Source: Isotricha intestinalis (Eukaryota > Ciliophora > Litostomatea > Vestibuliferida > Isotrichidae). From it: 29,285 bases of DNA. A model generated the notes under the pieces. It was given only the letters and a program-made list of their open reading frames with translations. It was not told where the DNA came from and ran no database searches. The DNA is taken from NCBI GenBank assembly GCA_023807065.1, contig JAJJLU010003824.1, positions 1 through 29,285 of the forward strand. Reading direction: 5' to 3'. The position numbers and the translations under genes are program-made. Shown here piece after piece: positions 19,869 to 28,501 of this stretch. Every line of letters starts with the position of its first letter. Position 1 is the stretch's first letter.

Positions 19869-20348
19869 TTATTCTTTTGTGGTATAAAATATACAATTCT
19901 TATAATCTTTTATTTGTTTTTCCTTTTTTTTTATAAGATGTTCACATTGTTTATCAAGATTTAAACTTTTACAACAAAGACAAATATTCTTTTGAAGGAT
20001 AAGTAAAATATTTTTTAATTCTTCTTTTAATAATTTATTTTCATTAATCATTGATTTAAAAGTTAATTTATGTCTTTCTCTATATCTTTTAGCACTTTCT
20101 CTATTTTTCATTTTTATACATTCATACTTTTTAAGTTTTATTGGTTTTTTTTGTTTTTTGTTTTTAGATATTTTTTTTACTTCTTCATTGGATTTATTAT
20201 AATTTAAATTTGAAGAAAGATTTATGTTTTTATTTATCAAATCTTTTTCTTGAATTAGAGAGAAATAACTAAATTCTTCTTCTAAATATGTATTATTATC
20301 ATTTAATTCATTTTCAAAAAAAAATTCAATATTATCATTAATTTCCAT
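19869..20348 (-). CDS. bZIP transcription factor (soluble)
   Basis: The protein has 159 residues from the ATG at 20348 and ends in TAA. The basic region MKNRESAKRYRERHK contains the classic N82-R-x-S-A-x-x-Y-R90 core (N-x7-R) that contacts DNA. The zipper is short: M100, L107 and I114 at the heptad positions. It is followed by ICLCCKSLNLDKQC (C123, C125, C126, C135), so a CxxC sits just after the zipper as in the bZIP at 6342. A Lys-rich stretch before the basic region (SKNKKQKKPIKLKK, 61-74) is a likely nuclear localisation signal. The first 45 residues are acidic and could activate transcription. No membrane segment is present. The two bZIP proteins in this window share architecture but not overall sequence. 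Confidence 0.88.
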   Translation of the reverse strand: MEINDNIEFFFENELNDNNTYLEEEFSYFSLIQEKDLINKNINLSSNLNYNKSNEEVKKISKNKKQKKPIKLKKYECIKMKNRESAKRYRERHKLTFKSMINENKLLKEELKNILLILQKNICLCCKSLNLDKQCEHLIKKKEKQIKDYKNCIFYTTKE

Positions 20349-21139
20349 CTGAGATTTTTATATTGGTTTTATTTAAAAAATTTATTTTTACTTAAATATA
20401 AAATGCAAATAATTAAAATTATAAAAAGTAAATGAAAAAGAATAAACAATTTTTCATAATATATTTTTTATCTGTTTTTTTTTAGTTTCTACAATTATTT
20501 TTCTTGTAAATTCTCTATTTTCATTATATTTATCAGGATATTTTCTTTTACTTAGATTTACATTTATACTTAGATTTGAATTATGTTCTAAATAAAATCT
20601 CTTTTACAAAAAGTACATTCAAAAGGCTTAATATTTATAATATTAAAAAAATCATATTTTTAATATAAAAATTCAATTAGATATAAAGTTTGTTTCTTCT
20701 TCTTCTTATTTTTATTAAAAATAATATGAAATTTCATTGTGATAATGTTCTTTATTTAAATTTTCCACAATAAAATATAAATTACTATTAAAGATAATTA
20801 ATAAACTATTTTTTAATTTTTGCAATATTTTCCAATCTTATTACTTATATTCTCACTCCTTAATTAAAAAAACATAATTTTTATTTTTAATTCAAGACAT
20901 ATAAAATAAAAAAAATTATTCTTTAAAAGAAAGATTAATTAATTTTTTTATAATTTATTTATTATAAAATTAAATTTGTTTAAATAAATAAATTTAATGT
21001 ATGAAAGATATTTTAAATATTAATTTAATAATTTGTTAATCTTTTTATTACGAATAATTAACTAAAAATTTTTAATTTTTAATATTTTCAAGTTTTAATT
21101 TCTCATTTATTAAATTAGAACCTTTTTTATTATATACTC
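20349..21139. other. Intergenic with a zinc-finger-like remnant
   Basis: 791 bp upstream of the second bZIP gene and downstream of the RING gene. Apart from the remnant at 20454-20716, no coding sequence or RNA is seen. Confidence 0.45.
20454..20716 (-). pseudogene. Decayed C2H2 zinc-finger-like fragment
   Basis: On the minus strand, NIINIKPFECTFCKRDFI is a good start of a C2H2 finger (KPFxCxxCxxxF). A TAG follows; shifting one base continues as LEHNSNLSINVNLSKRKYPD and then KYNENREFTRKIIVETKKKQ to a TGA at 20454. Upstream in the first frame there is one more in-frame TAA. The second zinc histidine is not in place. The C2H2 start and the coherent downstream peptide suggest a dead gene rather than chance, but the evidence is short. 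Confidence 0.45.
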
Positions 21140-22810
21140 TTAACCACAACACCTTTTCTTTTCAAATTTATTAAAAGCTAAATAATAATTGGGCAATAAA
21201 TCTTTAACAAATAAAATATTTAAATTTTTATAAATATCAGTTTTTTTTCTTTTATTATCTTTTCCGTTCAGAATTTTGATAATATTATTTTTGGAATCAA
21301 TTTCATAATAATCTTTTTTTTTACTTCTTTGATAATTATTAACAGGTTCAAATTCCTGATAAAAAACTTTACAATTAATTAATTTTAAATTCATTATTTG
21401 TTCAATGTGATTTAAAAGTTCATCAACTTGAGAAATAATCATTTTAATATCATAAAATTTAAAAAGACAAAGATCAATATCATCAGGTTCAATTATATAA
21501 CCTTCAAAATTATTTCCTTTTAAAACATTTTGACATAATACAAAAGCATTATCAAGAAAAAAAAGCGTAATATTATATTTTTCAATAAATATGTTAGAAT
21601 CATATAAATATAATTCATTAACTTGTTTATCAATTCTATTAGTAATTATAATTTCTTCATTAGTATTACCTGGAGTAAATAATTCAATACTTTTAATTAC
21701 AGAATTATTATTTTCCATAACAATATCTACTTGAGTAGCAGAAGCACTAGGAATAATATTTGGAGTTAATGTAATTTTGTTTTTATCAAAAGAAAAGTAT
21801 TTATTTTTACTAAAATATTCAGGAAGATAATCTTCATTCTTTTTGTTTTTTCTTTGAGATTCAATTAAATCTTCTTTAAAATCAATTTTTTCTCCGTATT
21901 CAAATTCATAAGAAGGATATTCAAAATCATTATCTAAAAATTTTCCAAAAAAAAATGAATTATCATTATTTAATAAACCAACATCTAAATATAAACCAGT
22001 TGCACTTGGATTAAAAGAAAATCTCATAAAACCTAAATAAATTAATCCTTCACAATTAGTTACTCCTAAACCACTCATTAATATTTTTTTTGTTTCTCCT
22101 ATATATATTAAAAAATATCCATATATTACTTGAGAATTATCTCCTATTAATAAACCTTTTTTTAAAGAATAATTATCTGTAAAATTATTATTTGATAATA
22201 CACTACATAATATTACATATAATTTTTCATTTTTTTCATTTTTTATTATAGTTTCACCAAAAAAATTCAATTTATTTTGATTACATTCAAATTGTTCTTT
22301 AAGATTAAAATTTTTAATTTTTGAAATATAAGGACTTTGAAAAAAATATAAAACAATATAACATTTAATCATTGTATTTATTTGATTAGAAGAAATATTT
22401 TGAGCAATATAATCAAACCAAATATAAGTATAATTATTAACAGAAGTAACTGAATGACCAATAACTTGATGAACTTCAGAAGAAGTATTTGAAAGAAACA
22501 TATCACAATTAGAGCAATAATAAAAATATATTTTAGTTAATGGTTTAACATTTATATTTAAGTTTCCATAAAGTGAAATTATTCTTTGTATTATTTTATT
22601 TTCAGTAAAGTTATATTCATTTGGTAGTTGAATTTCTGTTTGTCTATCAATTGGACATTGTTTTTTTTCTCTTTTTAACATATCCTTTAAACATTTTTTA
22701 CATATTGTATGACCACATTCTAATGAAACTGCTATATTTTGTTCGCATTCATAAAATTGTTCCATACATATTGGACACGAAAATCCTTCAATTAATAATA
22801 TTTCATCCAT
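21140..22810 (-). CDS. RING-finger protein, probable E3 ubiquitin ligase
   Basis: The protein has 556 residues from the ATG at 22810 and ends in TAA. An N-terminal RING reads C12-x2-C15, C32-x-H34-x2-C37-x2-C40, C52-P-I-D55, with Asp in place of the last Cys (a C3HC3D form also known in other RINGs). RING domains recruit E2 enzymes for ubiquitin transfer. A second zinc site follows: C99-x2-C102-x11-H114-x4-H119. The remaining 430 residues look folded, beta-rich and Gly/Tyr/Phe-containing (LIYLGFMRFSFNPSATGLYL, YEFEYGEKIDF), and match no domain I know. The C-terminus is KKRCCG, a vicinal Cys pair next to the end that could be lipidated. The substrate cannot be inferred. Confidence 0.85.
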   Translation of the reverse strand: MDEILLIEGFSCPICMEQFYECEQNIAVSLECGHTICKKCLKDMLKREKKQCPIDRQTEIQLPNEYNFTENKIIQRIISLYGNLNINVKPLTKIYFYYCSNCDMFLSNTSSEVHQVIGHSVTSVNNYTYIWFDYIAQNISSNQINTMIKCYIVLYFFQSPYISKIKNFNLKEQFECNQNKLNFFGETIIKNEKNEKLYVILCSVLSNNNFTDNYSLKKGLLIGDNSQVIYGYFLIYIGETKKILMSGLGVTNCEGLIYLGFMRFSFNPSATGLYLDVGLLNNDNSFFFGKFLDNDFEYPSYEFEYGEKIDFKEDLIESQRKNKKNEDYLPEYFSKNKYFSFDKNKITLTPNIIPSASATQVDIVMENNNSVIKSIELFTPGNTNEEIIITNRIDKQVNELYLYDSNIFIEKYNITLFFLDNAFVLCQNVLKGNNFEGYIIEPDDIDLCLFKFYDIKMIISQVDELLNHIEQIMNLKLINCKVFYQEFEPVNNYQRSKKKDYYEIDSKNNIIKILNGKDNKRKKTDIYKNLNILFVKDLLPNYYLAFNKFEKKRCCG

Positions 22811-23149
22811 ACTATATTTTTTTTTTCTTTACAATTAATTTATTTTAATGTCTATTTTTTTTCTTTCACATTTATTTTTTTTTATATCTTTTAATTTTAA
22901 TATTTTTAATTTTTGATTTTTTTGATTTTTTTGATTAATAATAATTTACTTAATATGTATTAGATTAAAAAATAGGCATTTTTTTTAATATATTAATAAA
23001 ACAATTTAAATGAATATAAATTAAATCTTTTATAGAACAAAATTACTTTAATTTAAAATCAAATATTTTGAATATGAAAAAGATGATTAACTCAAAAACA
23101 ATAAAAAATAAAAGATAAAAAAGCATATAAAAAGAAAATAAAACTTAAT
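22811..23149. other. Intergenic, no gene seen
   Basis: 339 bp between two minus-strand genes; promoter of the RING gene plus the 3' flank of the next gene. Contains T-rich runs with a repeated TTTTTGAT unit near 22910-22935, too short to interpret. Confidence 0.5.
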
Positions 23150-24007
23150 TTAAAATTGCGAATAATTATTATCATAAAAGTATCTTTCACTCAAATTCTT
23201 TTTGGCTGCATTACTTAAGGAATTAAAATCAGAATTATTAGGTTTATTACTAATATTATATTCTTTACTGGAAGCATAAGTTTTACTTTGGAAAATATCA
23301 GTAACAGAATCAGTATAAGCTTTTTTATATTTATTAAAATGATTATTTCTATTCTGAAAATTCTTATCAAAATTTTTTTCAGAAAGTTTTGAAGGATTAA
23401 ATATTCTTTCATAAGAAGTTTTTTTTTCACTTATAGGTCTTATTCTTTGTATATTTGAATCTGTTTTAATTATATTCATTTTAAAAACATCATCGTTATC
23501 TTTTGGTACATATTTTTTTTTTAACTATAATATTGTATTATTTATTTAATTAATTCTTACATTTACTCTTATTATATCATTTTTATTCATTTTATTTGAA
23601 TTAAAATTATCATAATAAAAATTATTTAAATTTTTTTCTTTAAATGTTCTTATTAATTTCTTATGTGGTTTTTCTGTTGATTGTTCATTTTTATATTTTT
23701 TTAAAAATTTAACATGGTCTTTATCATATTCAGTAGTTAATATTTCTAAATTTTTTCCTAAATTATCTTTTTGAGGAATTCTTTTAATTCTTATTTTCTC
23801 TTTTTTTTCACTCATTTTTTTATGATATTCTTCAGATAAAATATTTGATTTTGAATTTTTAGGTTTATATTTATCATAATTTTGAATTATTGGATCAATA
23901 TTTAATTTTAATTTTGATTTTATTTCTTTTGCAATTTTATTTGTTTGTTTATAAGAATCTAAAGTAAAGTTTGGGTAGTTGTTTTTATTTTTTGAAAATT
24001 TTGACAT
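23150..24007 (-). CDS. Unknown basic protein, two exons
   Basis: Two apparently separate frames are one gene. Exon 1 (24007-23561, starting at ATG) gives 149 codons ending IIRVN. A 36-nt intron follows, and exon 2 (23524-23150) continues LKKKYVPKDNDDVFKMN to TAA. The total is 273 residues, phase 0. The protein is Lys/Asn-rich with no hydrophobic segment. It has recurrent short basic patches (KKMSEKKEKIRIKRIPQK, KPHKKLIRTFKEKN), consistent with a nucleic-acid- or tubulin-binding disordered protein, but no family is recognised. It is followed downstream by the RING gene on the same strand. Confidence 0.75.
23525..23560 (-). other. Spliceosomal intron, 36 nt
   Basis: Minus strand GTAAGA donor, TATAG acceptor, phase 0. 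The length is a multiple of three, but the intron contains an in-frame TAA, so retention truncates the protein. Confidence 0.8.
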
Positions 24008-24946
24008 TTTAGAATAAAAATAAAATTTATTTATATTAAAAATATGTATAATTATTAATAAATAATATTGAACATTTTTAATTCAAAAAGAAAAAAATTT
24101 AAAACAATAAATAATAATTTTGTCAAAAAAAAATAATTAATATTACATATATATAATTAAAAATTAAGCAATTCCATATGCTCTTATCCTATATTATCTC
24201 TTTTAATATCAATTTTATATTTTCTTTTTTAATTTGTTAACCTTACATATTTAATAATTTTTTTCAACATTTTAGAAATGAATTAAATAAAAATAAAAAT
24301 GAAATAATGATTTACCAAAAATTCATGATAAAACCAAGATGAAATAAAAAACTCAAATGAACAAAATAAAGAAAATTCTTTATATTACAAACTTGAAGAA
24401 ATAGTGTGTAATTTGATGAATATAATTTTATTATACTATAAATAAAATCAAAATAATTTTAAATATTCAAATGATAGTCCTTTTAAGGAACCATCAGAAA
24501 ATACTTTATTAGCTTAGAAATTATTATTATGTAAAATTTAGATGTGTAGAGTATAATAAAAATATTAAATTTTGGCAAATAAAAAGGATGAATGTAAAGA
24601 AAATTAAAAAGGTTTAATAAGGCCTTTTTTATTTGATTAATTTTAGTTATCTATTAATAGATAAAGAATATTTCTTTATTTTAAAAAATTTTTTAATTCC
24701 CTAAAAAAAATGTGTGTTTATGAATTTTGAAATAAAAAAAAAGTAATTTATAAAAAATTTTACATATTTATCATTGCAATATAATATAATAAGAACTAAA
24801 ATTCTACTAATTTTTATTTATAATTTAAAATCTATCTTTTAAATTTAAATTACCAAAATAATAATTACTAAAAAATATAACAAAAGTTCAATGCTAAATA
24901 AACACATTAAAAATCATTAAACTAAAAACAAAAAATTAACTAAAAA
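24008..24946. other. Gene-poor stretch with one decayed frame
   Basis: 939 bp between two minus-strand genes. It contains the stop-interrupted frame at 24332-24553 and an 18-bp perfect palindrome at 24647-24664 that is within chance expectation. No RNA gene is seen. Confidence 0.45.
24332..24553 (+). pseudogene. Possible decayed coding frame
   Basis: One + frame reads NQDEIKNSNEQNKENSLYY, KLEEIVCNLMNIILLYYK, TAA, then NQNNFKYSNDSPFKEPSENT, LLA, TAG, KLLLCKI, TAG, MCRV. The stretch with DSPFKEPSENT has the Pro/Ser/Glu/Asp mix of real protein, whereas other frames here do not. The stops suggest a decayed gene. The evidence is modest and no family is recognised. Confidence 0.3.
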
Positions 24947-25530
24947 TTAATAATTTTGATATTGAAAATAACCTTCATAAAAGAAATTAGTTCTTGCTTT
25001 TTTACCATGATATTGAATAGCAGCTTTATCATAAGCAATAGCTGCTTCTTTTTCAGAATTAAAATTTCCAACAATTGTTTTTTTCCTATTTATCATAATT
25101 AAAACCTGCCATTTATTTCCATTTCTTGACACTCCTCTATATTTACTACTTCTTCTATATGAATTTTGAGCATTTAATTTTTGATTTTGTTCTTTTATTA
25201 ATTCTTCCTTTTTATCTTTTATTTTTTTAATTTGGAAAATTTTTGATTTTAAATTTATATTATTATTTAACCTTTTTCTCTCTATGAAACTATTATATGA
25301 ACTTCCTGTTTCTGGTAATGATGATAATAAATCATTTTGAAATGTTAATTTTGTTCCTGAATAAAATATTAAATTTGAATTTGTTAATTCTTTTAAGGTA
25401 TTTATTAAATTGTTTGATTCGTTTTCAATTATATTTTGCTCTTTTTTTATTTTTTCATGTAAAGTTCTATATATTAATTTTATTTATCTTACATTAAATC
25501 ATTTAAATAATTTTGAGATAAACTGCTCAT
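24947..25530 (-). CDS. AP2-domain protein, probable transcription factor
   Basis: Exon 1 is only 38 nt (25530-25493, ATG, MSSLSQNYLNDL). After a 26-nt intron (25492-25467), exon 2 runs to TAA at 24947. The joined protein has 185 residues. The C-terminal 60 residues are a single AP2 domain: KYRGVSRNGNKWQVLIMIN, then KKTIVGNFNSEKEAAIAYDK, then AAIQYHGKKARTNF. This keeps the YRGV start, the WQV strand, the EAAxAYDKAA helix and the final NF. AP2 domains bind DNA in plants, apicomplexans and ciliates. The first 120 residues are mostly helical and Lys/Asn-rich. The basic helix just before the domain (KIFQIKKIKDKKEELIKEQN) may help DNA binding or dimerisation. Close likeness to the 'SRNGNxWQVLIM' type supports a protist origin. 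Confidence 0.88.
25467..25492 (-). other. Spliceosomal intron, 26 nt
   Basis: Minus strand GTAAGA donor, TATAG acceptor, phase 2 (AT|A). Joining restores an ATG-initiated frame for the AP2 gene. Confidence 0.82.
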
Positions 25531-25769
25531 TTTTAAAGATTTTAAAATTGATTATTAATATATGATTTATTATAATTTCGATAATTAAATATTATTATAA
25601 TAATTATTTTAATGATTATGTCATAAATAAATAAATAAAATAAAATAAAATAATTAATTTGTATATTCTAATAATATTATATTTATTTTTAAATTAAGAA
25701 TCATTATAACATTAAAAATTAACTTACAAATTTATTTACATATAGATATATTAATCAAATATTCAATAA

Positions 25770-26339
25770 TCAATTCTTTGATAAATAATTATAATATTTT
25801 TTATAATAATCATCATTAACTAATAATTGACAATTCAATTTAACATAAAATTCATATTCTAAAGCATTTAATAATTCAACAGAATAATTACCGACTTTTG
25901 CATAATAAGAATTCCCAAAAATAATATCTTCATTAAATTTAATACTCAATAAACAACTAGTCATAATAATTCTATATATATTATTTAATGTGAGAATATA
26001 TCCATTTAACTCACAAAAATTATCTATATAAACAATTGCAAGTATTAAAGTTGAAATATCTATTTTAGTATAATAGAATAATCTTTTTAAATAATTTTCA
26101 ATAGATATGCATGGTAGAAAATTAGTAAAAAAAATATCTTGTTGTATGATTAAATTTCTATAATTGATATAATTATCATTTATTATTTCTTCTAAATTAA
26201 TAGCAATTGAAGAAATAATTTTTAAATTTTCTTCAGAAATATATTCTATATATTCTTTTTTAATTTTTTCTTTTTCATTTATTTCATTGAATTTAGGTGA
26301 ATTTTCAGTTATATTTGTTGAATTAAGACTATCTTCCAT
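25770..26339 (-). CDS. PHO80-like (P/U-type) cyclin
   Basis: The protein has 189 residues from the ATG at 26339 and ends in TGA. It follows the PHO80/cyclin P-U layout. An opening helix ends FTNFLPCISIENYLKRLFYY (family F-x(4)-P-x-ISI-x-x-YL-x-R). ILAIVYIDNFCELNG is the 'YIDR' helix, then NNIYRIIMTSCLLSIKFNED is the 'HRL...A.KF.DD' helix, and SYYAKVGNYSVELLNALEYEF matches the 'YAKVGG...ELN.LE' helix. These cyclins activate PHO85/CDK5-type kinases in nutrient or cell-cycle signalling. In helix 1 the family Arg of YIDR is Asn here, and Gly-Gly after KVG is Gly-Asn. It is short, with a 40-residue acidic N-terminus and almost no C-terminal extension. The cyclin box is complete. Confidence 0.9.
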   Translation of the reverse strand: MEDSLNSTNITENSPKFNEINEKEKIKKEYIEYISEENLKIISSIAINLEEIINDNYINYRNLIIQQDIFFTNFLPCISIENYLKRLFYYTKIDISTLILAIVYIDNFCELNGYILTLNNIYRIIMTSCLLSIKFNEDIIFGNSYYAKVGNYSVELLNALEYEFYVKLNCQLLVNDDYYKKYYNYLSKN

Positions 26340-26420
26340 TATAATTATTAATCATAATAAATTAAGAATAATAAATGAAAAAATTGGTTAAAAAATTATT
26401 TATTTTTATTAAATAAAAAT

Positions 26421-27403
26421 TTATTTTTCTTCTTTTTTTATTGTTTTTTCAGCTAAAATTTTAACATTATTCATAAATTGATTACTTTCTTTTTCAATAA
26501 AATTAATTTTGGAAATTAACATTTCTTTACTTTTTTCATATTTATTAATTTTATTTACAATTTTTTCTTTTTCTTTACTTAAACTAGAATTTAAATTATT
26601 TAATTTTCAACTTCAACTTTTTAAAGTTAAAATACTTCTATCAAATTCAAGATAAATATTTCTTAGATTTTTAGTTTCTTCATTTAATTGACTTAATTTA
26701 TTTTTCATATTTTTCAATTTCATTTCTTAAATTAGGTAAATCTTTTTTTTACATTAAAATGTATTTTCAGAAGTTCTATTTGAAGAAAGAATTAATATTT
26801 CATTTTCTTTATTAATATTTTTTCCTAAATTAGAGTTAACTTTATTTTCTTGATTAGCAAATCTAATATCTTAGCATTTAATATATCAACATTATTTTGT
26901 AATTGTTCTTTAATTCTTAATTTTTCATCAATTTCTTTTTGAGTTTCTTCTTTTCCTTTTGTTTTAATTATTTTAATATATTCTTCTAAAATTTGAATTT
27001 TATCTTTATTAGAATAATCATCTATTTCTAAAGGAGTATTATTATATTGTGTTTGTATTTGTATTGAATCTTGTTGTTTTTGATTGAGTTAAAGATGGTT
27101 GATTAAAATTATTTTTTTTCTGAGAATATTTGGATTACTTGATTTTAATCTAATTGAATTTATATTTGTTTCAATTTGATTAGAATATAAAATTTGATTT
27201 TGAAATATTGTTTCATTTATATTATTTTTTCTATTTGATATTTGATTATTTATATTTTTACTTTCTTCTTTTACATTTATTCGTAAATTATTTTTTTGGT
27301 TTTTTTTGTTATTTTTTCTTGATGATTGTGGTCTTACTGATTTTAATACTTTTCTTTCTCTTATACTTTGACCATAACCATCTTTCATTAACAACCTTAA
27401 CAT
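26421..27403 (-). pseudogene. Coiled-coil gene broken by several frameshifts
   Basis: Starting at ATG 27403 (MLRLLMKDGYGQSIRERKVL) the frame runs to a TAA at 27089. The same frame continues afterwards as LNQKQQDSIQIQTQYNNTPL and a long coil (IQILEEYIKIIKTKGKEETQ, KEIDEKLRIKEQLQNNVDIL). It then breaks near 26868. Coding resumes in other frames: ANQENKVNSNLGKNINKENE, then DLPNLRNEIEKYEK, then KLSQLNEETKNLRNIYLEFD. The last piece is LNNLNSSLSKEKEKIVNKIN on to VKILAEKTIKKEEK and TAA at 26421. Breaks cluster at A/T homopolymers. All pieces are coiled coil of one style, so this was one protein of about 320 residues. It may be a pseudogene, indel errors, or frameshifted expression. An alternative upstream ATG at 27481 adds a hydrophobic stretch and is less likely. 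Confidence 0.7.
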
Positions 27404-27518
27404 CTTTAATTTAAAAAATAGAAATTCAAATAAAAATAATAAATACACCAAAAATAGAAATAAAAAAATTTTTACAGACATTTTGATTAAAAATTCAAAA
27501 ATATTTTATTTAAAAAAA

Positions 27519-28451
27519 ATGTACTCAAACTTAAGTATTCCATTAAAAGCAATATATTCAATTATTATTCCAATAGTATGGTTAATAATATATATAATAG
27601 TATCATCATTTTCATTATATTTTTATAATAATAAAGAATCAATGAAAAATTATCCAAAAACTAAAAAATTAATATGTATAATTTTTTATTTTTCAGCTTT
27701 TATGACAATTTATTGTTATACATTATCAATATTTACTGATCCAGGAACAATAGAAAATGAGAAATTAAATGTGTTAGAAAAAGATGATAAAACTTTTTGT
27801 AAAAAATGTGATGTAGAAAGACCAATAAGAGCACATCATTGTTCAACTTGTAATAAATGTATATTAAAATTAGATCATCATTGTCCATGGATATTTAATT
27901 GTGTTGGTTATTACAATCAAAAATTCTTTTTATTATTTTTATTTTATGGAACAATTGGTGATTTAATTGCTTTTTTTTGTATTGGAAATAATATTTTAAA
28001 ATCTGCTTTTCATGATATGATATATAATAGTTTTGAACAAATTTCTATGGAAGAAAAATATTTTCTTTTTAAAATTTTAATATTAATTAAACATCCTTTA
28101 TGGATAATTTTTAGTACTTTAATTTCTCTTGCAATGACTTTTATTATTGGATTTCTATTTTTTATTCAATTATTTAATATTATATTTAATGTTACATCAA
28201 TTGAAAAATTAATTTACAAAACTTATGATAAATGTCCTTTTTATGCGGTAAAAAATTATAGATTATTTATGTTTAAAACTGTTCTTGGTTTTCAAATTTG
28301 GAAATGGTTTTTACCTATTTTTGAAGAAAATAAATTTAATGGAGGTTATACTTTTGATACTCCTTATGAAAGACTAGTAAAAGAAGATGATAAAAATAAA
28401 AAGAAAAATAATAAATTTTGTTGTAAATATTGTTTTTGTTGTCCGTTTTAA
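27519..28451 (+). CDS. DHHC palmitoyltransferase
   Basis: The protein has 310 residues from the ATG at 27519. The frame is open slightly upstream but has no ATG there. DHHC enzymes transfer palmitate from CoA to cysteines of membrane proteins. There are four membrane segments, about residues 11-35, 50-72, 135-157 and 195-222. The zinc/catalytic domain lies between the second and third: C94-x2-C97, then ERPIRAHHCSTCNKCILKLD (H106, H107, C108, C111, C114), then DHHC at 119-122 followed by PWIFNCVGYYNQKFF. Family motifs flank it: DPG (74-76) after TM2 and NVTSIE (224-229), a TTxE variant, after TM4. The C-terminal tail is very Cys-rich, KFCCKYCFCCPF. CCPF fits a CaaX box and the other cysteines could be palmitoylated. 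It is divergent from the broken coiled-coil gene, 115 bp away. Confidence 0.95.
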   Translation: MYSNLSIPLKAIYSIIIPIVWLIIYIIVSSFSLYFYNNKESMKNYPKTKKLICIIFYFSAFMTIYCYTLSIFTDPGTIENEKLNVLEKDDKTFCKKCDVERPIRAHHCSTCNKCILKLDHHCPWIFNCVGYYNQKFFLLFLFYGTIGDLIAFFCIGNNILKSAFHDMIYNSFEQISMEEKYFLFKILILIKHPLWIIFSTLISLAMTFIIGFLFFIQLFNIIFNVTSIEKLIYKTYDKCPFYAVKNYRLFMFKTVLGFQIWKWFLPIFEENKFNGGYTFDTPYERLVKEDDKNKKKNNKFCCKYCFCCPF

Positions 28452-28501
28452 TTTATTATTTTTAATTATTATTTTTTTTTCATTTGTAATTGTTATAAAA
28501 A

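Noticed and set aside
24647..24664. Perfect 18-bp palindrome TTATCTATTAATAGATAA
   Set aside because: At about 85% A+T several perfect 18-bp palindromes are expected by chance in 29 kb, and it has no partner or gene context.
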